A stretch of DNA of 64,000 nucleotides. Source: Ustilago trichophora. Its lineage: Eukaryota; Basidiomycota; Ustilaginomycetes; Ustilaginales; Ustilaginaceae. Both the position numbers and the translations under genes were made by a program. Under the pieces are notes generated by a model, which searched no databases, was not told the origin of the DNA, and saw nothing but the letters and a program-made list of their open reading frames with translations. Each line of letters starts with the position of its first letter. Positions within the stretch are counted from its first letter, which is position 1. The DNA lies in contig OOIN01000039.1 of NCBI GenBank assembly GCA_900323505.1, positions 124,001-188,000 on the forward strand. Direction: 5' to 3'. This document shows, piece after piece, positions 29,456 through 39,324 of the stretch.

Positions 29456-32362
29456 ATGGCACGCCCTGCCACCCATGGGCATAAGCGCCTCTTTGCGCTC
29501 ATCGCCCTCCTTCCCTTTTGGCTCAGCTTTGCCTCGCTCGCTGCCTCTCCTCTCCCAAATTCCCACCTCGTAAACGGCATTGCCCCTCGTCCTCAAGATC
29601 CTTCCCGCAAGTCGCTTGCCTGGGGCCCCGAACACAACCACAAGGTCTTTGCTGACCTCGAGTCTGCCAACGATGCCGCTCCCCTTCGACGTGGCCTCGA
29701 CTCTACTCGCAAGCACGCCTACGCTGCCGCCATCCACTACGTCAACGCCGAGGTTGGCCCCAAGACTCCATATTCGGTCGCCACCCGCCTCGCAAAGCAC
29801 CTTCTCGGTTACGCTCAGGGTCTCGCCCCGTCCGGTCACGACTTTTACGTCCGACCCGACTCGTACACCGACCCCTCGAGCGGCATCTCGCACTACTTTA
29901 TTCGTCAGCTTGTCAACGGCCTCGAGGTAGCTGACGGTGACCTTAACATCAACATCTCGCCCGAGGGCAAGATTCTTTCTTTTGGCTCCACCCTCTTCGC
30001 AGGTCAAGCCCCTCCTCCTTTCACCAACCAGGGCGTGGCCGCTTCCGAAGCCACTTCCGACGAAGAACTCTCGCAGCGATGCGACAAGCTTCGCTCCGAG
30101 CTCGAGGCCCATCTCTTCCCCCAGGCTTCCTCTGCCGAGTACACCGAAACCGCCGGTGCCGACTGGTCCAACACCAACGAGGCCTTTGTTCGAGGAGGCG
30201 TTCATCAGTTCGTCTTCGAGTCCAACGCCGCTGCTGCCGAGCATCCCGCTCACCGCGCCAAAGTTGACTCCAACACCGTCTTGCCCCTTCAGGAGGAGCT
30301 TCACGAGCTCTGCGGTGTCCCCACCGACGACCCGCTTCTCCATGGTGCCGACCTCTCGTCCCGTCTAGCTGGCTCCCTCTCCCACCTCCGTGCCAAGCGC
30401 GATCTGCACGGCCCCGAGTCCATCGTTGACCCTCGTCTGGCGCTCATCTACTTCTTGCGCCAGGCGACTCCCGATGAGGGCCTCGCCGCTCGTCTCTCTG
30501 ACCCGCGCGCTGCCGAGAGCGAAGCTGCCCAGATTGTCACCACCTTCGAGCACAAGCTCCAGCCTCACGCCGGCAAGACTGACTCGGGTGCTCAGGCTTC
30601 CCACACCCAGATCGAGTATCTTCACAACGTCCCCACTGCCAAAGGCCCCGTCCCCGCCCAGCTCGCCTACGTCCAGACCGAGGGCGAAGGCCTCAACTTG
30701 GTCTGGAAGTTCCAGATCCCTCTTGAGGACAATGCTTACGAGGCTTATGCTGATGCACACCGCCCCGGCAGCATCAGCACTGTCGTCGACTGGGTGCACA
30801 GTATGCCTCGCCCTCGATCCAAAGCTGCCACCAAGCCAGCCAAAGTCGCCTCGCTCGGACGTCCCGAGTTTGGCAACCGCAGACTGCCCGAGCTCGGCCG
30901 TCCCGACTTCTCGAGCTACACTCCCATCAAGCCTTCCGAAGCTGACGGTCCCGCTGCTCCTCTGAGCCACGAGCCCTTGTACCGCGTCTTCAAGTGGGGT
31001 CTCAACGACCCCACCGAGGGCAGGCGCTCCAACGAAAAGGGTGAGCGCTACGAGGAGGCTTCTCCCGTTGGCTGGCATACTGTGCCCGGAAAGCACTCGC
31101 CCTTCTCTTCGCTCAAAGTCGATGAGGCCCGCTCTCTGGTCGGCGACAACACCGTCTACTCGGACACCCGAGGTAACAATGTCTTCGCTCAAGCGGATCC
31201 CTCTGGCAACGGTGAATGGAAGTCTGACTCGATCAAGCGACCCAAGGGCCGTCTCAGCGAGGACGGCTCCACCGACATGATGTTCAACTATCCTTACAAG
31301 TGGCGCAAGTCGGAGAAGAAGCAGACTGAGCTGCCTCCCGCTGACTATGTTGCTGCTGCTACCGTTCAGCTCTTCGTCACCATCAACGAGTACCACGACT
31401 TGCTCTACGCCTACGGTTTCGACGAGGCTTCGGGTAACTTCCAGGAGCACAACTTTGGTCGAGGCGGTGAGGCCAACGACGGTGTGATTGCCTTCGCCCA
31501 AGACGGTGCTGGAACTGACAATGCCGACTTCATGACACCTCCCGATGGCCAACGCGGCAGGATGCGCATGTATGTTTGGGACCAGTCGACTCCATTCCGC
31601 GATGGAGACTTTGAAGCTGGTATCGTGATTCACGAGTACAGCCACGGTCTCTCTACGCGTCTAACGGGCGGTCCTGCCAACAGTGGCTGTCTTGGCTGGG
31701 GCGAGTCCGGCGGCATGGGTGAGGGATGGGGTGATGCGCTTGCCTCCATCATCCGTCGCACTGGCGCTGCTCCTCACGACTGGCCCATGGGCTCTTGGGC
31801 CTCGAACCGCGCCAAGGGCATCCGAAACTACCCATACTCGACCAACAAGACAGTCAACCCCGAGACTTACTCTTACCTGGACCACGCCGGCTACTGGGGT
31901 GTACACGCAATCGGCGAGGTGTGGGCGACCATGCTCAACGAAGTCGAGGAAGCACTTGTGCTTGAGCACGGATTCACAACGAATCTGTTCCCTCCTGCCA
32001 CCAACGCCACTGCCAAGGAGCAAGCCGCCTTCTTCCTCACCGAGGATGAGGTTGCATCGCTGAGCAAGCATCGCGTGAGCAAGCGACGCGTCCCGCGCCA
32101 CGGCAACTCGCTGCTGGTGCAGCTGATTCTGGACGGTATGAAGCTTCAGCCCTGCCGACCAAGCTTCTTTGACGCTCGTGACGCTATCGTGCAGGCGGAC
32201 AAGCACCTGACTGGTGGACAGAACAAGTGTCTGCTCTGGAAGGCGTTTGCCAAGCGCGGACTGGGTACGGATGCCAGTGTCATTGGACGAACACCTTGGG
32301 GTGGAGGAAAGCGCTCGGACGGCTACGCTGTGCCTCACGACTGCAAGTCCAGCTCGGACTAG
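29456..32362 (+). CDS. Secreted fungalysin metallopeptidase (M36 family)
   Basis: The start chosen is the ATG at 29456 (968 aa). The open frame extends ten codons upstream, but only to a GTG. The N-terminus has a basic stretch and a hydrophobic signal peptide (FALIALLPFWLSFASLA, residues about 14-30), then a long propeptide of the fungalysin/thermolysin type (to about residue 540). The catalytic domain carries HEYSH at residues 726-730 (zinc ligands His726 and His730, catalytic Glu727) and GEGWGDALA with the third ligand Glu756. The usual fungalysin is about 600-650 aa; this one is longer, chiefly through an expanded propeptide with inserts rich in charged residues. Secreted fungalysins of smuts can act on host chitinases (established for Ustilago maydis Fly1); that role here is inference. 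A candidate AATAAA poly(A) signal lies at 32486-32491. Confidence 0.93.
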   Translation: MARPATHGHKRLFALIALLPFWLSFASLAASPLPNSHLVNGIAPRPQDPSRKSLAWGPEHNHKVFADLESANDAAPLRRGLDSTRKHAYAAAIHYVNAEVGPKTPYSVATRLAKHLLGYAQGLAPSGHDFYVRPDSYTDPSSGISHYFIRQLVNGLEVADGDLNINISPEGKILSFGSTLFAGQAPPPFTNQGVAASEATSDEELSQRCDKLRSELEAHLFPQASSAEYTETAGADWSNTNEAFVRGGVHQFVFESNAAAAEHPAHRAKVDSNTVLPLQEELHELCGVPTDDPLLHGADLSSRLAGSLSHLRAKRDLHGPESIVDPRLALIYFLRQATPDEGLAARLSDPRAAESEAAQIVTTFEHKLQPHAGKTDSGAQASHTQIEYLHNVPTAKGPVPAQLAYVQTEGEGLNLVWKFQIPLEDNAYEAYADAHRPGSISTVVDWVHSMPRPRSKAATKPAKVASLGRPEFGNRRLPELGRPDFSSYTPIKPSEADGPAAPLSHEPLYRVFKWGLNDPTEGRRSNEKGERYEEASPVGWHTVPGKHSPFSSLKVDEARSLVGDNTVYSDTRGNNVFAQADPSGNGEWKSDSIKRPKGRLSEDGSTDMMFNYPYKWRKSEKKQTELPPADYVAAATVQLFVTINEYHDLLYAYGFDEASGNFQEHNFGRGGEANDGVIAFAQDGAGTDNADFMTPPDGQRGRMRMYVWDQSTPFRDGDFEAGIVIHEYSHGLSTRLTGGPANSGCLGWGESGGMGEGWGDALASIIRRTGAAPHDWPMGSWASNRAKGIRNYPYSTNKTVNPETYSYLDHAGYWGVHAIGEVWATMLNEVEEALVLEHGFTTNLFPPATNATAKEQAAFFLTEDEVASLSKHRVSKRRVPRHGNSLLVQLILDGMKLQPCRPSFFDARDAIVQADKHLTGGQNKCLLWKAFAKRGLGTDASVIGRTPWGGGKRSDGYAVPHDCKSSSD

Positions 32363-32485
32363 ATTTTCCAAGAACCCTGACGGCAACCGCCACGCGCATC
32401 CTCAACATTGATCCAGATCCCATCTCGTCTTTATCGCAACCGTTCTCAGTTCCTCGTCTCTCGCAAGCAAACTTCACAAGATACT

Positions 32486-32491
32486 AATAAA
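32486..32491 (+). promoter_or_regulatory. Candidate polyadenylation signal AATAAA
   Basis: AATAAA 124 bp after the fungalysin stop codon, in an A-rich context. Fungal poly(A) signals are degenerate, so this is only a candidate. Confidence 0.3.
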
Positions 32492-32934
32492 GTCCAGCTC
32501 TAGTCCACAGTCTCGTCTCGCACACGCAATGTTGCTTTACCACATGATCCGGCTCCTTTTCTCAGATTTCTCTATCTCGTCCAACCTCCTGTCTCGCAAT
32601 ACTCTCATAGGCAATCGTACGTCCGTTGAACTCTTGCACAAGATTTGCCACCGTCAACTGCTATCGTATGCATGAATTGTGTGGAGATGAGTGGCTGCCA
32701 AAGGGAGGATGCGGGGAAGGGAAGCAGAGAGTGAGAAAGAGAGGGAGATGAACTAGCGCCAAGAGTCTTGAAGTGCCGTCGCACGCAATGGCGTGTTGAA
32801 AATGGGGGGCTTGGCGGTTGTCTTTTGTGTGCACTGACATGTGGCAAGACGGCATCGTGCACTGCGAATAGGAAGGAGAAGGGTTGGCACAGAGGCCCGC
32901 CTTTAACGTTCAGCAACTGAAGGGAGAAAGAAAA

Positions 32935-33148
32935 AATAAATAAATAAATAAATCGAATCAAATCAAATCGAATTCCGCCTGCCGCCTGCTGTTCCTGAGC
33001 CAGGGTTGGTTGCTATTTCAGTCCCCTCTTTTCCCTAAATCACAAAATTCAAGCAGACTGTGTCACTCTACTGTACAGCTACTCTTTGTGATTGACTGCA
33101 AAATCGATTTATGATGTGATCTTTGGAAAAATAAATAAATAAATAAAT
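32935..33148. repeat. Two AAAT/TAAA tetranucleotide microsatellites
   Basis: (TAAA)n runs occupy 32935-32953 and 33128-33148, about 175 bp apart, each four to five units. They are the most AT-rich spots in this intergenic region. Confidence 0.85.
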
Positions 33149-33362
33149 TGCCGCGGCGATTCGCCAGTCGGCGCGCAGAATGGCTGCAGCTCACCGCAGC
33201 CACTTTTGCGGAGACTTGAAGCCACCCTAGCACAAAGTCCCCGTTGCCGCTCCTGGCAGATACAGATAGCAGACTACCACCACCACCCTATATCCCGCCT
33301 CACCAACCTAACTCATTCCCTCACCAACACTTCTCGTTTGTACGCTCGATTCCTGGACAGCT

Positions 33363-35150
33363 ATGAACGCGACGTGGGACGCTTGGTCCTCTGTGACCCC
33401 GAGCTATACAGCATCGGCAACTCAGCACGCATCTACCAGCTATGCGGCCGCGACAACTCAGCAAGCAGCTCTCTACCCCACCAATCACACTTCCGCGTAT
33501 AGCAGCGCCAACGTGTCTGTCACACCAGCATATTCAGCATCCAACATGTCATCCAACTCATCACCTGTAACTCCGGACGTCGTCGCCAACCCTTGGAACA
33601 CTTCACTACTCTGGTCCAGCGGTATCATCGACAATCGAGATCCCCGTTCCAACTTTTGGCCTACTGACGCTTGGCGTAACACAAGTGTCCCAGACAACCT
33701 CAACACCGCCCCCATCGGATACTACTATTCTTCATCCAACGCTGGCGATTCTGTCAACTTTTACTTTACCGGCCATGGTCTCTCTGTGCTTGACTTCAGA
33801 GGCCCCACTCGCGGTAGATACAACGTCACCATTGACGGAGAATCATCCGTCATCATCGACGCCTACTCCCAAGTCGATGAGCTTGCCAAAGCGTCTGGCT
33901 CCACATTGCCCCCCGTCATCTGGACCTCTGATACATTCCAAGAGGGCACCCATTCCGTTGTCATGAGCAATCTCAACAACATTTCCGACATGAACTTCTG
34001 GGGCGTAGTTATCAACCCCAACAACTACAAAGCCGGCACTTCCTTCATGCCCTCCAAGTCGACCAACACCAAATTGATCATCATTGCCTCCACCGTAACT
34101 GCGGTCGTGATGGTGGGCATTTTCCTTCTTGTCGGCTCCATCGTCTACTACTGCAAGCTCGTCCGACCACGAAGACGCGCACGCGAGCAGATGGACGCCG
34201 AACGAAAGGAAACCCTGTTGCCCAGCTCCTCTCCTGCCACAGAAATCTCACGCAGAACACCAAGGGGCTCCATTTCACAATTGCGACTCAACACCAATTT
34301 CTCGTCCAGCCAAGGTGATCTTGGCAGAGTGCCAAGCAGGGTCACTGCCACCACAAACGAATCGCAATACTGGCTGCGATCCGAGACAGACCTGGCACAG
34401 GTCTCCGACACAAGGCAGACATCTTCCAGAACACCCGCTTTATTCCAGGAAATTCGGCTTGGATCACCAGTGGATTCTGCAACTTCGTCCCCAATCGACT
34501 TGACTCCCGCCGCAGAGATAGATTTCTCCTCAGCGATGTACACGGCCAATATGGGCGAGCCTCTCTCGCCCTTGTCTCCATCCAACCACGCCTATGCCAC
34601 TGCGCAAATGCCAACTCATCGCCATGCTTTCTGGGACGGTAGATCTGCACCACATGAGCAGGCACCACCACGACAAATGGCATCGCATCACCACTCTCAT
34701 TCGTTGAATCTGCACATCTCGACCGGCATTCCGTCCAACGCCAACGTGAGCAGAAGCTATGCGCACCACAATCGAGTAGCTTCTTCTCCAAACGCCAATC
34801 CGTTCCAGGATCCTGTCCACCCATTCACCGCCACAAACACCACAAGCCTTGCACGAACAGGCTCGCGTCGACCCCTCCCCACTCCACCCACAGCAACCAC
34901 ACCCATCAGCCCCTTGACCACTCTTTCGCCCACCTCCTCTTCGGCACCTTCGCAATCACGCTCCAACGGTAGTGGATCAACATCAAATACCAGCGTGCAC
35001 CCGTCTTCGTCTACAGGCTGGGCATATCGGGTTGAACAAGACGCCTGCTCCATCCATCTCTCTGAGGATGGCATGTTTGACGATCACACCGGAGAGACGT
35101 TGTTGCCGCCGCCATATGCGCCCAGGGATATGGGAAGGCACTTTGTTTAG
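33363..35150 (+). CDS. Single-pass plasma-membrane protein, function unknown
   Basis: A 595-aa intron-free ORF. The N-terminal about 235 residues are rich in Ser/Thr/Asn, with several NXS/T sites and a compact beta-rich stretch (SVNFYFTGHGLSVLDF, YNVTIDGESSVIIDA, HSVVMSNLNNISDMNF). This resembles the extracellular module of many basidiomycete membrane proteins that look like carbohydrate-binding or sensor proteins. One transmembrane segment follows (LIIIASTVTAVVMVGIFLLV, about residues 238-263), then a basic stop-transfer RPRRRAREQ and a 330-residue Ser/Pro/His-rich cytoplasmic tail with low complexity. No classic signal peptide is visible at the first Met, so either a type III topology or an unseen upstream exon is possible. 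I do not recognise a named family; a surface sensor or adhesion role would be a guess. Confidence 0.75.
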   Translation: MNATWDAWSSVTPSYTASATQHASTSYAAATTQQAALYPTNHTSAYSSANVSVTPAYSASNMSSNSSPVTPDVVANPWNTSLLWSSGIIDNRDPRSNFWPTDAWRNTSVPDNLNTAPIGYYYSSSNAGDSVNFYFTGHGLSVLDFRGPTRGRYNVTIDGESSVIIDAYSQVDELAKASGSTLPPVIWTSDTFQEGTHSVVMSNLNNISDMNFWGVVINPNNYKAGTSFMPSKSTNTKLIIIASTVTAVVMVGIFLLVGSIVYYCKLVRPRRRAREQMDAERKETLLPSSSPATEISRRTPRGSISQLRLNTNFSSSQGDLGRVPSRVTATTNESQYWLRSETDLAQVSDTRQTSSRTPALFQEIRLGSPVDSATSSPIDLTPAAEIDFSSAMYTANMGEPLSPLSPSNHAYATAQMPTHRHAFWDGRSAPHEQAPPRQMASHHHSHSLNLHISTGIPSNANVSRSYAHHNRVASSPNANPFQDPVHPFTATNTTSLARTGSRRPLPTPPTATTPISPLTTLSPTSSSAPSQSRSNGSGSTSNTSVHPSSSTGWAYRVEQDACSIHLSEDGMFDDHTGETLLPPPYAPRDMGRHFV

Positions 35151-35562
35151 CTGAACCCCCGTGAAATGTAATGGATTTTTTGTGGTCGCTCCTGGTTGAG
35201 GACCCCTACTGCAACACAACAATGAGTGTCTTCGAGCTGTGAAGATTCGTGTGAGAGCGATTGACGGAGCAAAGCTGTCCTGGCAAGATACATGCTACAT
35301 GGCTAGACATGAAAATGCATTGGCTGAAAATTGCCGTAACGCTGTGGTACATGATTTGTTAGTCGTCATATGAACCTGAAGAAGGCTGGAGGTATTTGTT
35401 TTATTAGTCAGCATGACGGTGCTGGCAACAGCGCGTTCTCAGGGTCCTTTCGCGCAAGTGGAGTTTGACCTTGCGACATCTTCCATACGAACCAAATCTT
35501 GCTCTTCTTGACTCGCCGTCAGCACCAGAAGCATCCATCCATCCGATACGATACAAGCTGTC
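35151..35562. other. Intergenic region upstream of the BuGZ-like gene
   Basis: 412 bp between two plus-strand genes. No ORF, repeat or RNA gene was recognised. The region should hold the terminator of the upstream gene and the promoter of the zinc-finger gene. Confidence 0.4.
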
Positions 35563-36484
35563 ATGGCACGAAAGAAGAGAAAAGCACCTCAGCTTGAGGC
35601 CTGGTGTTGGTATTGCGAGTAAGTTGGAGCATCCTTTCACCATTGACGATTCTTCCGCTGATCATAGGGCCTTAACCCATTCCATGCTTGACATTTGACA
35701 TTTGACATTGCAAACGGTGACAGTCGCGAGTTCGAAGACGAGAAGGGTAAGTTTTTGACCTCGTTCTGACAAGTGTAGCCTCTCGATCGAATTTACTGAC
35801 CCTTGAACTTTGTCAACGTTGGTTTTGCAGTTCTTTTGCAACATCAAAAGTCCAAGCATTACAGATGTCCACAGTGCCCTAGACGACTCAATACCGCAGG
35901 AGGTCTAGCGGTTCATCTGACTCAAGTCCACAAGGCAGAACCAGATAAGTGAGTCTTGCTCGAACCCATGTCATTTGCCTGGCTTGACGACACATCTTTT
36001 TTTACTGACCGGATCCGTGTTGGATAACTACAGAATCGAAAATACCTTGCCAGGCAGAGACTCGTTCGAGATCGAGATCTACGGAATGGCGGGGATCCCC
36101 GAGAGAGACCTGGTCGAATGGAAGGAGAGACGTGCAGCCCAAAAGGCAGATGGAAACGTTCCGACCCAAAACAAGCGTCCTCGAATCGAGAAACTGGTGC
36201 TATCGAAGGAACAGCTCCGAATCCAGCTAGAAGCGCACAAGGCTCTCATGAGCGGAAAGGCACCGATTCCCGGACTTGTGCCAGGTCCCTTCGGTGCGAC
36301 GGGTCCATATTCAGTGCCACCACCAGCGCTACCGCCAGGCTTCGGCGTGCCACCACCCAACTTTGCAAGACCACCTCCGACCCAACCGCCACCCGGATAC
36401 GGTGGGGCACCGCCTCCGCATGCGTCACAACCGAGAGAAGACGCTCGAGATCCACACAAAGTCAGGGCCGCGGATCTTTTCTGA
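35563..36484 (+). CDS. BuGZ/ZNF207-like C2H2 zinc-finger protein, four exons
   Basis: Exons 35563-35618, 35724-35746 (23-nt microexon), 35831-35948 and 36034-36484; introns of 105, 84 and 85 nt, all GT-AG. The spliced length is 648 nt (215 aa). The protein starts MARKKRK, then two adjacent C2H2 fingers: CWYC ... HQKSKH and CPQC ... HLTQVHK. After them comes PGRDSFEIEIYGMAGIPERD, the conserved block of animal ZNF207/BuGZ. The C-terminal third is Pro/Gly/Ala-rich low complexity (PPPALPPGFGVPPP type). BuGZ in animals binds the checkpoint protein Bub3 and microtubules and coacervates through its low-complexity tail, and it has also been linked to splicing. In fungi its role is less clear. A Bub3-binding GLEBS motif was not seen in the 215 residues, so spindle function here is uncertain. 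Confidence in the family is high. Confidence 0.9.
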
Positions 36485-36728
36485 ATGCGCCGTAAGCGTC
36501 TGTGAGGCAATACACTTCATGACCACCAGACTTGAACCTTTGCTGAGCGATACAGGCCTGTTTGGCGCGGGTCACAACGATCGAGGCACATCGCACGCGG
36601 TGATTCAGGCGCAGCGAAGAAGGTGAATGATTGAAAGCGCCGAGACATCACGCAAAGAAAGAGGCAGACTTGGACACAGGCCTAAGAGGTTGGACACGAT
36701 CGCGAACAAGGGTAGATTGCATGGGTAT

Positions 36729-38165
36729 TCAGTCTCTGAGCAATCTTGCTTTGTCGCGGAAGGACGAGGAAGCTGACGAGGAAGCTGCATCTGCCATGGC
36801 GCTCCAGCTGGACGAGCCTTTTGTCAAGCTCTTCATGGGCCCGCGGGAATACGAGAGTGTGCTGAGGATGACGAGTGCGACGCCGGCAGCGAATGGTGCC
36901 GTGAATGGGAAATTGAAGAAGGCGACGCTGAAGCCGAAACTGAGAACGATACTGAAGCTGACGGCAAAGCCTTTCAAGATGTTGTCGGCGTGCTTGATGA
37001 CCATGGCGACTGCGAGACCACCAGTGACCTGCAGCACGACCGTGGCCCAAGCACTTGCGCCAAAGTGGAGAAAGGGGGCGACTGGGCCGTGACGAGCCAT
37101 CTCGACGAGGACGGGAAGGGCGGCGGGAAGTAGAGACCAACCGGAAAGCTGCACGTTCCTAGCCCACAGATTGGCATCGGAAGTCTTGAGCACCATCTCA
37201 AAGTAGACGCCCGCGAGACCAGAGGTGAAGCAGGCAGCAATAACTGCGAGGAAACCTTGGATGGGTTGCATGGGCTTGTCTGCTCGTGCACTCTCTTCCA
37301 TGCTCATCGAGATGCGTGAACCGTCAAAGGAAGGCGAAGAGGGTGGAAGGTGGTCGTAGTCTTTGGCATCGGAGCCAGACAGGAACGAGCCGATGCTTGG
37401 GAGACGCTCTGGTGGCGGAGCGCGATGCGAGTCAAAGGGGGGAGGCGGTGGTGGAGGCGGCAGGTCGGCAACGGGACCGGCGGATACGTGGCCGTAGCCA
37501 TGGGTGCGGACCTCGAATGGAACGAGACCCGAGACGGACTTGCTCTGAATCTGGACCACCGCAACGCCTACTGCCAATAAGCCGAGCGATAGCCATTGCC
37601 ACAAGCCAATCTTTTTGCGAAGGAGGACGATGCTGAAGAAAGCGGTTGTAAGGATCTTCATCTGGTAAGCGCAGATGAAGACTGGTGGTTCCAGATTCGA
37701 GACAGCGACGTACTGCAGGTTGTTCTGTAGAACATAGAGGAAAGCAGGGATCGATAGCTTCCAGTAGTCTTCTGCTGCGACTTCGTCGATGACCTGTCCA
37801 AGTTTGGATTGTGTGAAACGTGAACGCTTATGGTCGTTTCGATGTGACGATGGTGACGATGTGCGTGGTTGCAAGGCGTCATGTTCGGGATTGGAGCGCT
37901 TGCTCTTGGGGTGTGATGACCTGCGAGATCCCGATGGAAGCGGAAGCGAATCGTTCGAAGTGTCTATGGAGATGACGGCAATGACGAAGGATATGAGGCA
38001 CTTGAGCAGTTCTGTGAGGAGGACGGCGGTGGGGAAGAAGTAAGACTTTCCGACTGGTGCCGAGACACGGCTATGGTGCATCACAACACCGAGCAGCGTA
38101 TTTTGAATCGTAAGAACGGCGAGCGAGACCTGCTTGAGAGGCAGACCAAATGCGGTGCTAACCAT
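36729..38165 (-). CDS. Nucleotide-sugar transporter (SLC35A / UDP-galactose transporter family)
   Basis: A 478-aa intron-free ORF with about ten hydrophobic segments. Signature stretches are VSLAVLTIQNTLLGVVMHHS at the N-terminus, SIPAFLYVLQNNLQYVAVSN with YQMKILTTAFFS in the first half, and ADNILKGFAVSFSIVLS near the C-terminus. These are the core blocks of the NST/SLC35A family (UDP-galactose, UDP-GlcNAc and CMP-sialic acid carriers). It would exchange a nucleotide sugar for the nucleotide monophosphate across the Golgi or ER membrane. A Ser/Arg-rich loop (about residues 68-125) and a Pro-rich cytosolic loop (about 230-290) make it longer than the usual 320-400 aa. The substrate cannot be read from sequence; UDP-galactose is the common fungal assignment. 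It is convergent with the BuGZ-like gene, 244 bp apart. Confidence 0.9.
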   Translation of the reverse strand: MVSTAFGLPLKQVSLAVLTIQNTLLGVVMHHSRVSAPVGKSYFFPTAVLLTELLKCLISFVIAVISIDTSNDSLPLPSGSRRSSHPKSKRSNPEHDALQPRTSSPSSHRNDHKRSRFTQSKLGQVIDEVAAEDYWKLSIPAFLYVLQNNLQYVAVSNLEPPVFICAYQMKILTTAFFSIVLLRKKIGLWQWLSLGLLAVGVAVVQIQSKSVSGLVPFEVRTHGYGHVSAGPVADLPPPPPPPPFDSHRAPPPERLPSIGSFLSGSDAKDYDHLPPSSPSFDGSRISMSMEESARADKPMQPIQGFLAVIAACFTSGLAGVYFEMVLKTSDANLWARNVQLSGWSLLPAALPVLVEMARHGPVAPFLHFGASAWATVVLQVTGGLAVAMVIKHADNILKGFAVSFSIVLSFGFSVAFFNFPFTAPFAAGVALVILSTLSYSRGPMKSLTKGSSSWSAMADAASSSASSSFRDKARLLRD

Positions 38166-39324
38166 GTCGGAAGGAGTGCGATCCTTGCACTAGAGCGTCG
38201 CAAAAGTCAAACAAGTCGGGGAGGGAGGTTGAATGCTGGCGTGATTAGAGTTCTGTCATGTGTGCAATGTGATGATGGGCTGTGTGCGCATAGAAAGCAA
38301 AGGTGATGCGGTCGGAGGGGAGCCGGAATCACTCAGCGACGTCGTCGGTGGATGCCGAGATGAAGTGGGCGGTGGTGACGCTAGGTCCAGAACGTGGCGG
38401 AACCGCGAAAAGTATCAAGAGAGAGAAAGAGAGAGATCCGATGCTTCCACAGCGTGTGAAAATTGGACCAACGTTGAAACCCCTGGTAGGGCACGATGGT
38501 GGTGGTGAAGGCGCCGGAAGGACTAGAAGGATCAAAGCGCTGATCGCTGGTCGGTCAGAGGGGCGACAAGATGGACGAAGCGCAAAAGCCAAAGTGACAC
38601 TTGTTGCTTGGAAGGAATAAAAAAAAGTGCGCGTTCACTCGAATGCACATGAGTGGCGCGCGCACGCACACACCTCTCTTCCTTCCTCATGCCGAACATG
38701 CAACACTCTGCAGCCTCTTCTCTGTACGGCACTGCGCACTGCTCTCTGACAAGATCCAAGATTTCAAAAGAAATCCTCCGACGAGGGAAGTTTGATCTTT
38801 GTGAGTTTTCTTGGAACGACACGAAAAGCGCTGGTCAAGCGCGCTACAGTATGGGGTCCTATCCCAAAAATAACGCTCTCTCGCAGGGTCCATGCTGGCC
38901 AGCTGGCTGTGATGATGAAGGTGATGATGATGGACACGTCCCACATTTTTGGCTGCTTGGCCTCCACTTTTTTCCCCATTTTGCGGAGCCCAATTATGCA
39001 CACCGCATTTGCTCTCACACTCAGAGAGAGGAGGCACACTGGCGTCATTCGTCTCTGGCTTCTGTTGTTTTCCACGTCCGGTCTTGGGAGAAAGGGTCGA
39101 GATCCAAACCTCTGCACAACCTTCTGCGTTTTACCTCACTATACCATCTTCCAGGTTGATCTCGGACTCAAGTTGCAAGGAGCGAGGTCGCTAGGCAGCC
39201 TGCATATATGCAAAGAAGACTTCGGAAGCGCCATCGCGACTGTATTGTTTCCTCATAGATTGACCGGAGCATCCGCCTTATCCATCCAAGCATCGACATC
39301 GGACAGGCCCGAAGAATTCCCACG
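38166..39324. other. Intergenic region between two divergent membrane-protein genes
   Basis: 1.16 kb upstream region of the nucleotide-sugar transporter (minus) and the multi-pass membrane protein (plus). A few ORFs of up to 290 codons cross it on the plus strand, but they lack conserved motifs and run into the next gene in another frame. No RNA gene recognised. Confidence 0.45.

Larger units (their letters stand above)
32363..33362. other. Intergenic region between fungalysin and the single-pass membrane protein
   Basis: 1.0 kb between two plus-strand genes. It contains AATAAA at 32486, two separate AAAT-type tetranucleotide runs (32935-32953 and 33128-33148) and a CTACTGTACAG motif at about 33068-33078. 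No credible ORF was seen; a minus-strand ORF (32605-32961) is low-complexity. Confidence 0.5.

Noticed and set aside
30365..31645. 426-codon minus-strand ORF
   Set aside because: Shadow of the fungalysin gene with no motif.
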